Source of the DNA: 4572-13 sp964594065
Lineage (GTDB): Bacteria; Planctomycetota; Phycisphaerae; Sedimentisphaerales; Anaerohalosphaeraceae
Reading direction: 5' to 3'
Assembly (NCBI GenBank): GCA_964594065.1
Contig: CAZQKX010000047.1
Coordinates: 1 to 27,010, forward strand
Length of the DNA stretch: 27,010 bases
Shown: in pieces, positions 16,383 through 25,266 of the stretch
Position numbering within the stretch: position 1 is the stretch's first letter
Layout: each line of letters opens with the position of its first letter
Program-made: the position numbers and the translations under genes
The notes under the pieces: generated by a model
The model's database searches: none
What the model saw: the letters and a program-made list of their open reading frames with translations, nothing else
What the model was told of the DNA's origin: nothing

Positions 16383-19300
16383 ATGACCGCGCATATTAAG
16401 AGATTGTTTTTGAGGGTTCTTTTGATTTCAGCAACGACAGGTTTGTTTGCCGAAGTAGAATACCTTCCTTCATTTAGTACAATTCAACCTCGACCAGTCA
16501 GTCCCGAGCAGGCTTATCAGGAATATTTGATGTCCAAACAGCCTGAAATGAAAACACCTATAACTGTTTCTCCTGTTGAACAGCAGACACAAGAGGATGC
16601 AATGCCTGAGCTGATTAGAAAATTTTCTGATGAGTTCGTTATTTTTGAAGAGCCCCAGGTGAATGTGTACATGAGTGCGTCTCCTCTTGAGATGCAATCA
16701 CAGATTGAGGCAATGCCAGAATTGGTCGAATTAGCGCGTGGTTTAAAGCATGATCCAGAGCTGATTTTCAGATATGTTCACGATCATATAGACTATATAC
16801 CGGGATTTATGTCATATAAAGGGGATTATATGACCTATATGGACCAGGCAGGTAATGCATTTGACCAGTCTTCACTTTTAGTGACTTTATTAAGGTTGTC
16901 AGGCTATGATACAAGCTTTGTGTATGGAGACATTAATCTCTCTTTGACAGAATTAGCGGGTTGGCTGGGTGTCGAAGAAGATTCAGTTGTCATTTATAAC
17001 TGCTTAAGTAATGCAGGCGTACCAACTGATACGTTGTTATCGTATATTTCACATATATGGGTTAAAGTTAATATTGATGGACAAGAGATACATCTTGATC
17101 CCAGTTTCAAACAACATACAATTAAACAGGGGATAGATTGGAAAGCACAGACTTCATATAATAGAGAAACTTTTTTAGAGGATGAAACCGATGGGGCATT
17201 CGCTGGAGCAATAATTAATGATGATTTTGTTAAGGATATCAATAAAACAAATATCAATAATAACCTGGCGTTATATACAGAAAACTTAATTAATTATATC
17301 AAGACAAATGATTCAGATGCAACCTTGGGTGACATTATAGGCGGCAAAGAAATAGATTCTTATACGGGTGATGTATTTCAAACCTCTTTACCTTATTTTC
17401 TACAGCAACGTGAAGTTTGGAGTGAAATTCCCGAATACTATAAGGCATATATCATTGTTGAACATTTAGGTATCTATAAAAAGCTATATTCATCAAACGT
17501 TTACGGGCGATCTCTGACTATCTTTTATAATGATCAATGCCAACCTGTACTGTCTTTAGATGGCCAACCCCTTCAAACAGGGTATTCCGTATCGTTTGAA
17601 TCGATTCAGGATATAAAAATACACATTAGACGAATTCATGATGAAACAGAAGTAATCCCTGTTCCTGAAATATCGATTGAAGCCGGGTATGCCTACGCAA
17701 TCGTAAATGGTTGGGCCGGTACCGGAACAAAGATCATTGAAAAGCACAGGCAAATTCTGTCTGAAAATAAAAAAATGGGCAAAGAAGATTCCTCTGAGTA
17801 TATCTTGGGGGAATCACTTCAGTTGATTTCGTTAACGTGGTTAGCGGAATGTTACAAAACCAGTAAATTAATCGATCAAATTTGTCATACTCAGACAATT
17901 CCATTACATTTTATAGGAGTCTGTGGACAAAAGAAATCCCCTTATATTGATATGCCTGTTTGTATTAGCCTAATTACAAATAAGACGACGAGCATCGATT
18001 TAATGAAAGAGTCGTTCATTGTTCAGGCGGGACATTTGAGTGCATTGGAATGGGGGGTGGTAGAACAACTACAGCCTTTTAATGCAGTTTCTACAGTGAA
18101 ATTGATGGATATCGCAAACGACTTACCAAATGATGAGAATATAATATATGGTGCAACTACTACTAACTGGAATCCGGAAAGTGGCTTTAAAGTTATTGAT
18201 GAGTTAGAAGGTTATGATAGTACCGGAACGATACAAGGATATATAGATTCGGGTTTTTTAGTTGTACTTCCCAAGAGAGGTGATATTGGAGAAGAGGAAT
18301 GGTTAGGTTATACCTGTACGGCTATTAGTGAAGATCCGCTGGGTGTCGGTGAACTCATCGGATCAACGCAGACACAAAATGGCGGCTTCGGAGTAAGGAA
18401 CTGGAGTACTACTAATCATTTGGATTCTCTAAATTTGGGTGCATCATGGATTGAAAATCTTCGAATTCAAACAGAAGGTCACATGACATCTTGGGATCCA
18501 ATTGATATGGTTACAGGGAATTTTCTCTATGATCAGGGTGATATCAATATTGGCAATTTGGGTTTCTCCCGATCTTATCGGTCTGCAAGTAGATTAAACC
18601 AAGGTGTAATGGGAAATGGATGGAAGCATAACTATGAGGTGACATGTAATATATCCAGCGATGGCTTCCAGTGTTTAGGTGAAAAATCTCCGATTGACGC
18701 GGCTGCCACAATCGTTGAGATTATGGTCTCGACGGATGTATTAAACAGTTCCATTGAGGCTAAAACGGTTGTCGTTGCCAATCTCTGTCACAAATGGCAG
18801 ATGGATCAGTTGCTAGACAATATTTTTGTTGTCAATAATGGTGCTTCATCCCAGCAATATGTAAAACTGCCGGATGGTTCTTACAATCCTCCTCTTGGCC
18901 AAAACAGCGTAATTAAGAAAGATTCGGATACAGTTTACAGACTGCTTGGAGCCAACGGCACTTCTGTTAAATTTGAAATGGATGAGGAAGATGGCCGCAT
19001 CGAAAATGGCCGGGTTACTGAAATCAAAGATGTCCATGGAGATTATAATAAAATAGCCTTCGTTTATGATACTGATAAACAATTGACTGAGGTCAATAAT
19101 CAATATGGGCGATCATTGACGTTTACATATTATGATGACGGGCTTCTTGAGACAGTCACTGATTCAGAAGAACGAAGTGTCCAGTATGATTACGACCAAA
19201 ACTCAAATCTAATAAGTTATGAAGATATTGATAATGAAGTTACGACCTATAAGTATAATGATACTTATGACGGTCTATTAGAGGAGATTTATTACCCAAC

Positions 19301-22300
19301 GTTTCCGGACTTGCCCAATGTCAGCAATGTTTATGATTCACTACATAGAGCCATCATTCAAACAAATGCAGATGGTTATACTTATAAATATTATTATGCA
19401 GATGTCCGGACAGAAGAAGTCAATCCTGAAGGCAACTCGACCGTCTATCTTTTTGATGACAGGGGCTTGACGGTATCAACCACCGATGTACTGGGGAGGG
19501 AAACCACCACTGAATACGATGGATTAAAGAGAAAAACAAAAGAAACATCTCCAACAGGTGTGTCTTCAGAATATGAATATGATGAATATCACAATGTCAA
19601 AAAAATAACGGTTAATCCTAAGGCCGGTTCCGGATTGGTACCGATTGTCACTGAAAGTACCTATCAAAAATACGACAAAACGGATTTTTTCTGGATTCTA
19701 CCGAAAATACAGGAAGATGCATTGGGCAACCAAACCTTATATGAATACGATTTTGACAATGCATCTTATGAGACAGAATGCGGACATTTAATGAAAGTTG
19801 AATATCCCGAAGTGCATGACCCTGCCGATGACACTCTAAAAAAGCCGACCGTGCAATCCACCTATGATGATCATGGCCGGGTGTTAACTACCACGGACCC
19901 CAAGGGAGTCGTGACGAAGTCTGAATATTATCCGGATGCCCAGGGCGGGCAACTAAAACAAACAACAGCAGATTACGGTGGACTGAATATCATATCCTCA
20001 GTGACGTATGACAATTACGGGAATGTTGAAACGACAACAGATCCCGATGGAAATATAACGAGCTTTGAATACTACCTAAATGGTTTGCAAGAGAAAATCA
20101 CCTCTCCTGCTCCGTATAATTATGAACAATACTTTGAATATTATGAAGATGGAAAAGTCAAATTAACCAAAAGTCACACAGGACTTACATCGGGACCTGA
20201 GTGGGATGAAGTATCATATACCTATACTCCAGCCGGTAATGTTGAAACGGTGACGGATATTGGAGGAAATACTGCAACAACGGTTTATGATTCGTTGGGA
20301 AGAGCCTGGAAGACAATTGATGCAAACGGAAAAGTTACGGAGACTGTATATAATCCGGATAGCTCCGTCTGGAAAGTCATCAACAGTGCAGGTATTTGTG
20401 AGATTGAAAACACCTATTATGAAGACGGTACGTTATATTCCGTCAAAGACGCTAAAGGGAACGAGACGCGGTATGAATACGATGGATTTAGTCGGTTAGA
20501 GAAGACCATCTATCCGGATGGTTCCTTTGAAAAAACACGATATGATGCCGTTGGTCGAATCCTCGACGGCCAAAAAAGGTCAGGAGCAACGTTTGCCAGT
20601 CAGTATGATTCAACCAGTCGTGTGGTTGCCACAAGATATGCGGGGCGAGAATTGATCTCTTATTGGCGCTTTGATGAGACAGATCCAGAGGACATTCGAG
20701 AAGAAGTCAATTCCCGAACTACAACCGTTTTCGGGAATCCGGTTTTCGGGCAGGGGAAATCTGCTAATGCAGTATCTTTTAATGGGAGCAGCTATTTACA
20801 ATCCGATTCGCATGATGAACTGGCAGGCAGTGAGTCAATGTCCGTTACATTTTATCTGAAGCCGGATGTGTTGACATCAGGTACAGTGGTGTATAAGAGC
20901 TCCTGTTTTGAAATTGGAATCTCAACCAATAAGGTTATAGCCAAGGTGACGACAGACGCAGAATATTCGTGTACGTCCACAGGGGATTTGACAAATCAGT
21001 GGCAGCAGGTCAGTGTTGTTTATGATGGCTCCTTGTTGTCCATTTATATCAATGGTGATCTTGATGCTTCAGTCCCTGTAAGCGGCCAACTCAGCACAAA
21101 CGCCAATCCGGTTTTGCTGGGATATGATAACAGTTCAAGTTATTATTCCGGAGCGATCGACGAGCTCCGAATTCACGCACGCGCTTTAACTTCCGTGGAG
21201 ATTCGGCAATTATTGAACGCTTCGGATATTGAATACGAATATGATATCGATGGCAAAGTTCTGTCCGTCTATGATCACCAAGGGCTGGTTGAAACCGAAT
21301 ACGATGTCTTTGGGAGAGTCGAAAAAGCGATTAGACCGGACGGGAAAAGTTTAGGCTATTCATATGATCTAAACAGCAATCTGAAAACTATGCGTTATCC
21401 GGACGGCACTTTTTTAGAATATCACTATGATACGAACGGCAGACTTCGGACCATTTCCGACGAAATCGTTCTAAGTGGTATGGTGGGTCGTTGGAGAATG
21501 GATGACAGCGCAGCGGCAGGGCAGCCGGACGTTATCGACAGTTCCGGCTATGGGCGTCACGGCACACCAACAAACGGTATGAATACTGAGGCCGGACCAG
21601 TAGAAAATGCATTGACGTTCGATGGAAGCACCTATGTTGAGATACCTGACAGTGACGATTGGACATTTACAGGTGATTTTACAATTTGTCTGTGGGTGAA
21701 ATTTCATGATGATTATTTTACGAATCCACCACCGTGGTATGCGGCAGCCTTTATAGGGCATGATGAAGGCAATGGTGCTACCAATAAGTGGATATTCACC
21801 TATGATCAAGGAAGCAGTAAGACGCTGTTTCATATAAATCCTTCAGGTGCAATGATCTATGGGGAGTCTTGGACAGCGGAGGCTGGGCCATGGTACTTTA
21901 TTGCTCTGACACGCAATAAAGACGAGGACGAATATACTTTTTACAAGGATGGTGTTCAAAATGGTACGCCTGTTTATAATACTGTAGACATTTTTGATCC
22001 GGGTGACAAGTTTTTGACCATTGGCTGGGCTGAGGGCGGCGGCACATTCAAAGGCGCGATGGATGATGTCCGGATTTATCATCGTGCTCTTTCGGCAGAT
22101 GAAGTCCAGAATTTATATGAGAACAGTGCCCTTGCTGGTCAAGAAATCGTAAATTATGAATACTACGCATTCAATACTCGCAAGCAGGTTAATTATGCCA
22201 ATGGCGATACGATCCAATACGCCTATGATTCCCAGTTATGGTTGGATACGCTGACCAATACAGCCGCCGCCGAAACACTGGCCTATTCATACACGTATGA

Positions 22301-23990
22301 CAACATCGGCAACCGAACCTCGATGACCTCGCCACTGGACGGTGTACATGGGTATGGCTATGACAATAAGTACCAGCTTAACACCGTGGACTATCCGCAG
22401 GGCTTTTTCGCCTCCGATGTCACGTTTGATTATGACCCCGTTGGCAACCGCGAAACAGTAACCACGCCGGTAGATTCGGATACTTATGTGTCCAATACAT
22501 TAAATCAGTATGATTCCGTGGACACAACTCCATATCAGTATGATATTGACGGCAATCTGACTGATGATGGAACAAATACCTACGAATATGACAGCGAAAA
22601 CCAGCTTATCAAGGTTACCACCCCCGCACAAACCGTTCAGTATGACTACGATTACAAAGGCCGCCGCATTTCCAAAGAGGCCGACGGCAAAGTCACCAAA
22701 TACCTCTACGGCGGCAGTCAGGTACTCTGTGAATACACGGAGGTAGGCGGCAGTGAGCGGCTGGCTCGAAAGTATATCTACGGCCCCGGCGTCGATGAGC
22801 CGATTCGTATGACCAGCTATACCTCACAAGCCGACCTGAACGCCGACGGCACGGTCGATCTGGATGATGCCAAACTGCTGGCGACGATCTGGTTAGCCGA
22901 CGATGAAAATCCACAATATGTGGCCAATTACGATCTTTCCGGCGATGGGCTAATCAGCAATTCCGATTCGGATATCATCGCCGCTGCTTTTAAAACGGCT
23001 GGCCAGCCTGCTATCTATTACTACCATTTCGATGGTTTAGGCTCGGTTATCGCACTAACTGACGCTGCCGGTAACGTTGTCGAGACCTATCAATACAGTG
23101 CCTATGGCGATGTTCAAATCCGCAGTGCCGCTGGAATCGAACGGTCCGCGAGCCAATATAGCAATATGTACATGTTTACCGCCCGTCGAATCGACCCGGA
23201 AACGGGACTTTACTATTTCCGTGCCCGCGTGTATAATCCCCGCATCGGCCGGTTCCTCCAGACCGACCCCATCGGCTACAGCGATGGAATCAATTGGTAT
23301 GCTTATTGTGCTAATAACCCGATTATGTTAATTGATCCATTTGGTTTGTGTCAATCAGGACTTTCTAGCCGTAACAACAGAGGTATTTGGACTCAGGCAG
23401 GAATGGATTTCTTTCCAGAAATTGGCGAAGGAATATCACATGGTTTTGATAATCTTAATAATATTGTTACTGAGGGCCTATATGATAAAATGGGCTGGAC
23501 AGTTACGCCGCTTGAACAGCGAAGAAGAGAAGGTGGTGCTTATCAACAATCCTCAGAGGACTTTGCTGGCTTAGGGGCTGCTTCTTTCTATACAGCATTG
23601 GGTGTTAAGGGTGTAAATTATGTTTGGGCAACAGTAACATCAGCAGCAACAGCAGATGCATCAACAGGTGGAAATGTGTTTTGGTCTGGAAGCGAAAGTG
23701 CAAGAGTTGCAGCTGAACAATGGGCTAGGTTAAATAACGGAACAACATTGGAGATGACACAGGCTGGGCAAACTTTGACTAATGCGAATGCATCATTATC
23801 ACAATGGAGCGCTGCTTCAAGTAACTTTGCTCAGAATGCAATGGGACAGGTTAATGTTTTTCAGGCAGAGGCGGTACGCTTGCAAAGTGTATGGGCTACA
23901 GTTGAATATTCAATACTAATGAATAATCCTAATGTAACTAACATAACTTATCATGTGGTTACATCTTCAGGTGTTACGCCAATTAATTAG
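16383..23990 (+). CDS. RHS/YD-repeat polymorphic toxin with LamG and dockerin insertions and an ADP-ribosyl cyclase-like tip
   Basis: This 2535-aa protein has a Sec signal peptide (to about residue 23). Residues 110-250 are transglutaminase-like but the catalytic Cys position is Ala159 (GNAFDQSSLL), while His224 and Asp239 remain, so it is probably not an enzyme. DUF6531 starts the shell at residue 705 (DPIDMVTGNF). YD repeats follow, broken by two LamG modules (about 1421-1612 and 1697-1915) and by a dockerin (2150-2206). The RHS core ends with GLYYFRARVYNP and DPIGYSDG, and closes at DPFGL (2318-2322). The last 213 residues are the toxin tip, where W2434, E2457, W2475, S2479 and E2508 match the CD38/ADP-ribosyl cyclase active site. 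RHS shells enclose their toxin and release it after self-cleavage. AGGAG lies six bases before the ATG. GC and codon use change sharply near 22190 and 23335. Confidence 0.9.
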   Translation: MTAHIKRLFLRVLLISATTGLFAEVEYLPSFSTIQPRPVSPEQAYQEYLMSKQPEMKTPITVSPVEQQTQEDAMPELIRKFSDEFVIFEEPQVNVYMSASPLEMQSQIEAMPELVELARGLKHDPELIFRYVHDHIDYIPGFMSYKGDYMTYMDQAGNAFDQSSLLVTLLRLSGYDTSFVYGDINLSLTELAGWLGVEEDSVVIYNCLSNAGVPTDTLLSYISHIWVKVNIDGQEIHLDPSFKQHTIKQGIDWKAQTSYNRETFLEDETDGAFAGAIINDDFVKDINKTNINNNLALYTENLINYIKTNDSDATLGDIIGGKEIDSYTGDVFQTSLPYFLQQREVWSEIPEYYKAYIIVEHLGIYKKLYSSNVYGRSLTIFYNDQCQPVLSLDGQPLQTGYSVSFESIQDIKIHIRRIHDETEVIPVPEISIEAGYAYAIVNGWAGTGTKIIEKHRQILSENKKMGKEDSSEYILGESLQLISLTWLAECYKTSKLIDQICHTQTIPLHFIGVCGQKKSPYIDMPVCISLITNKTTSIDLMKESFIVQAGHLSALEWGVVEQLQPFNAVSTVKLMDIANDLPNDENIIYGATTTNWNPESGFKVIDELEGYDSTGTIQGYIDSGFLVVLPKRGDIGEEEWLGYTCTAISEDPLGVGELIGSTQTQNGGFGVRNWSTTNHLDSLNLGASWIENLRIQTEGHMTSWDPIDMVTGNFLYDQGDINIGNLGFSRSYRSASRLNQGVMGNGWKHNYEVTCNISSDGFQCLGEKSPIDAAATIVEIMVSTDVLNSSIEAKTVVVANLCHKWQMDQLLDNIFVVNNGASSQQYVKLPDGSYNPPLGQNSVIKKDSDTVYRLLGANGTSVKFEMDEEDGRIENGRVTEIKDVHGDYNKIAFVYDTDKQLTEVNNQYGRSLTFTYYDDGLLETVTDSEERSVQYDYDQNSNLISYEDIDNEVTTYKYNDTYDGLLEEIYYPTFPDLPNVSNVYDSLHRAIIQTNADGYTYKYYYADVRTEEVNPEGNSTVYLFDDRGLTVSTTDVLGRETTTEYDGLKRKTKETSPTGVSSEYEYDEYHNVKKITVNPKAGSGLVPIVTESTYQKYDKTDFFWILPKIQEDALGNQTLYEYDFDNASYETECGHLMKVEYPEVHDPADDTLKKPTVQSTYDDHGRVLTTTDPKGVVTKSEYYPDAQGGQLKQTTADYGGLNIISSVTYDNYGNVETTTDPDGNITSFEYYLNGLQEKITSPAPYNYEQYFEYYEDGKVKLTKSHTGLTSGPEWDEVSYTYTPAGNVETVTDIGGNTATTVYDSLGRAWKTIDANGKVTETVYNPDSSVWKVINSAGICEIENTYYEDGTLYSVKDAKGNETRYEYDGFSRLEKTIYPDGSFEKTRYDAVGRILDGQKRSGATFASQYDSTSRVVATRYAGRELISYWRFDETDPEDIREEVNSRTTTVFGNPVFGQGKSANAVSFNGSSYLQSDSHDELAGSESMSVTFYLKPDVLTSGTVVYKSSCFEIGISTNKVIAKVTTDAEYSCTSTGDLTNQWQQVSVVYDGSLLSIYINGDLDASVPVSGQLSTNANPVLLGYDNSSSYYSGAIDELRIHARALTSVEIRQLLNASDIEYEYDIDGKVLSVYDHQGLVETEYDVFGRVEKAIRPDGKSLGYSYDLNSNLKTMRYPDGTFLEYHYDTNGRLRTISDEIVLSGMVGRWRMDDSAAAGQPDVIDSSGYGRHGTPTNGMNTEAGPVENALTFDGSTYVEIPDSDDWTFTGDFTICLWVKFHDDYFTNPPPWYAAAFIGHDEGNGATNKWIFTYDQGSSKTLFHINPSGAMIYGESWTAEAGPWYFIALTRNKDEDEYTFYKDGVQNGTPVYNTVDIFDPGDKFLTIGWAEGGGTFKGAMDDVRIYHRALSADEVQNLYENSALAGQEIVNYEYYAFNTRKQVNYANGDTIQYAYDSQLWLDTLTNTAAAETLAYSYTYDNIGNRTSMTSPLDGVHGYGYDNKYQLNTVDYPQGFFASDVTFDYDPVGNRETVTTPVDSDTYVSNTLNQYDSVDTTPYQYDIDGNLTDDGTNTYEYDSENQLIKVTTPAQTVQYDYDYKGRRISKEADGKVTKYLYGGSQVLCEYTEVGGSERLARKYIYGPGVDEPIRMTSYTSQADLNADGTVDLDDAKLLATIWLADDENPQYVANYDLSGDGLISNSDSDIIAAAFKTAGQPAIYYYHFDGLGSVIALTDAAGNVVETYQYSAYGDVQIRSAAGIERSASQYSNMYMFTARRIDPETGLYYFRARVYNPRIGRFLQTDPIGYSDGINWYAYCANNPIMLIDPFGLCQSGLSSRNNRGIWTQAGMDFFPEIGEGISHGFDNLNNIVTEGLYDKMGWTVTPLEQRRREGGAYQQSSEDFAGLGAASFYTALGVKGVNYVWATVTSAATADASTGGNVFWSGSESARVAAEQWARLNNGTTLEMTQAGQTLTNANASLSQWSAASSNFAQNAMGQVNVFQAEAVRLQSVWATVEYSILMNNPNVTNITYHVVTSSGVTPIN
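22830..22998 (+). other. Type I dockerin inserted in the RHS core
   Basis: Two calcium F-hand loops are visible: DLNADGTVDLDDAKLLATIW and YDLSGDGLISNSDSDIIAA. They stand between YGPGVDEPIRM and YYYHFDGLGSV, segments that are nearly contiguous in ordinary RHS proteins. Dockerins bind cohesins, and the protein encoded just upstream ends in a cohesin-like domain. Confidence 0.8.
23349..23990 (+). other. Variable C-terminal toxin tip, ADP-ribosyl cyclase / NADase-like
   Basis: This is the 213-aa segment after DPFGL. Residues 2431-2535 show NVFWSG, TTLEMT, QWSAASSNFA and SVWATVEYSIL. In CD38 the active-site residues are W125, E146, W189, S193 and E226. Here the counterparts are W2434, E2457, W2475, S2479 and E2508, with the same W+4=S spacing. 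Vertebrate-type disulfide cysteines are absent, and the shorter E-to-W spacing (18 rather than 43) fits loss of that loop. The base composition is more AT-rich than the RHS core just before it, as expected for exchanged tips. Confidence 0.7.
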
Positions 23991-23998
23991 GAGAAAAC

Positions 23999-24298
23999 AT
24001 GTTTAAAGAGATACGTAAAAATCTAGTTGAAAGCAGTGATGGTTTTTCGGTCGAAATATTGGGGCGAGCAGGTATAAAGTATAAGGAAAGTTCTGAGGTT
24101 CTTTTTGTTGACTCTGAAATGCTATGTTTTCCTCATGGATATGGTATGGTAATATATAAAAACCGCATGAGAGATATGGAAGCTCCTGTGGGGGAGTATA
24201 AGTCAATTGATGACAAGAAAAGAAGTGAGATTGCAGAGAACATACGCAAAGCTTTTTTGTTTTGGGGGCTAGAAATCGAAATTGAAGAATCATATTAG
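23999..24298 (+). CDS. Probable immunity protein for the RHS toxin tip
   Basis: This 99-aa acidic, soluble protein has no signal peptide, so it acts in the cytoplasm, where an NAD+-consuming toxin would do harm. It starts 8 bp after the RHS stop. That stop (TAG) is part of its SD sequence TAGGAGA, so translation is coupled to the toxin gene. Visible pattern: FSVEILGRAGIKYKE, then VLFVDSEML, a MVIYKNRMRDMEAPVGEY core and a C-terminal helix. This recalls the Imm74-type immunity family, from memory and not verified. Size, position and coupling make the immunity role likely even if the family name is wrong. Confidence 0.75.
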   Translation: MFKEIRKNLVESSDGFSVEILGRAGIKYKESSEVLFVDSEMLCFPHGYGMVIYKNRMRDMEAPVGEYKSIDDKKRSEIAENIRKAFLFWGLEIEIEESY

Positions 24299-24334
24299 AG
24301 AAACTTAATGATTGTTTTATGATGATAGAATCGG

Positions 24335-24734
24335 CTTGATCCAGAGGACTTGCCAGGTATGTATGTTGAGTACTAGGATACTACTGGGGCACAAATAACT
24401 TTAAAGAAGAAGAAATCCTCGCTGTGTATCCCATTAATGACCAATTATTGATAGTTCGCGAAGCGTCATCTGTACTTCGTCAATGCTCGGATAATGAATT
24501 AATAGCGTCTTATAACCATAATGAAATTACTACAGATGTATATTGGAAAAATAATTAAAAAACTATGCAAGCCAGATACTCGGGAACAAATCTGTTATAC
24601 TTATCCCGGAACGTATTCTTTGCTGTGATGACTTAAAAATTTTTCCGACGAGAGATGAGTTTAAGAATTTAGTTGAAACTGCGGTTTTGCGTGTTGTGCT
24701 TGTCGATTATGCTGAGACAAAAGCATATTGCTAA
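24335..24734 (+). pseudogene. Degraded coding remnants downstream of the immunity gene
   Basis: Three protein-like stretches follow in three successive frames: LDPEDLPGMYVEY (from 24335, stop at 24374), then a 62-aa open stretch 24370-24558 with LAVYPINDQLLIVREASS, then a stretch ending at 24734 with PTRDEFKNLVETAVLRVV. None has a proper start codon. They read like one or two small genes broken by frameshifts. Decayed immunity genes or displaced toxin tips are common just behind RHS loci, but I recognise no family. Confidence 0.4.
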
Positions 24735-24823
24735 GGGGAAAATTATTTGTCATATTGCTCCTCGAATAAACAAAAACATCGCATCCTTTACAACAAGAAG
24801 AATTTACACAAATTAACACAAAA

Positions 24824-24849
24824 CTTCACATTTCACGCCTAATGTGAAG
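24824..24849. other. Perfect 9-bp stem-loop
   Basis: CTTCACATT and AATGTGAAG flank an 8-nt loop. No T-run follows on either strand. It lies 31 bp upstream of the -35 of the candidate small RNA promoter, so it could be an operator or the 3' end of the remnant region's transcript. Confidence 0.45.
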
Positions 24850-24879
24850 CTTTGAGTGTCTGCATTATATGAGAAAGTA

Positions 24880-24907
24880 TTGACAGTCCTTATAAAGTAA
24901 CTAAAAT
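24880..24907 (+). promoter_or_regulatory. Promoter of a candidate small RNA
   Basis: Perfect -35 TTGACA (24880-24885), 16-bp spacer, -10 TAAAAT (24902-24907). The transcript would begin near 24914. No open reading frame with a usable SD follows before the terminator. Confidence 0.5.
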
Positions 24908-24913
24908 TGTTGA

Positions 24914-24986
24914 TGCCGTCTGTGACAGTAGCCCATGGGGTCTCTCACCGAGCCCCACTCCTTCTGCGTTGCAGGAGGCTTTTTTT
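24914..24986 (+). ncRNA. Candidate small RNA of about 73 nt
   Basis: The segment lies between a sigma70-like promoter and a T-run. It holds two tandem hairpins: TGGGG-(T)-CTC / GAG-CCCCA (24936-24957, 5-nt loop, one bulge) and CTCCT / AGGAG (24959-24977) with an inner CTGC / GCAG. The second is followed by seven T. I recognise no known RNA family. It could also be only a leader plus terminator of a gene lost by the nearby IS insertion. Confidence 0.4.
24958..24986 (+). terminator. Rho-independent terminator
   Basis: A hairpin with arms CTCCT and AGGAG around TCTGCGTTGC is followed by GC and T7 (24980-24986). It ends the candidate small RNA on the plus strand. Confidence 0.55.
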
Positions 24987-25196
24987 GAATTTCCATATTT
25001 ATTTTCTATAATACAGGTCCTTTACAATAGAAGTGAAAGCTTTTATAATTCTCCCTGGTCAAAAGAAGGGGGGGGGGCTGAAAATCAGCGCCACCTGCTC
25101 AAAGAAGAGGGATTATATTCGACAAAGTCAATGGGTGCAATCAGGCCATGAATTTTAAGGATTATTTGGAATAATTTTTTTACCTCTTCAGCCCTC
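24987..25196. other. Non-coding gap up to the insertion sequence
   Basis: It contains a run of ten G at 25068-25077 and no gene. A 60-aa frame from 24969 starts inside the terminator hairpin and runs through the G tract, so it is not supported. Confidence 0.5.
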
Positions 25197-25266
25197 TGAG
25201 GTGGTAAACAGATGACGGACACTTGTTGAGAGGTTATAATGCCCCAATTTACAAGGAGTGTCCGAA

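Noticed and set aside
16851..17108. Active transglutaminase or protease domain in the RHS protein
   Set aside because: The catalytic Cys position is Ala159.
25068..25077. Ten-G tract as a phase-variable switch
   Set aside because: It is not within a supported gene or between promoter elements, so no function can be argued.
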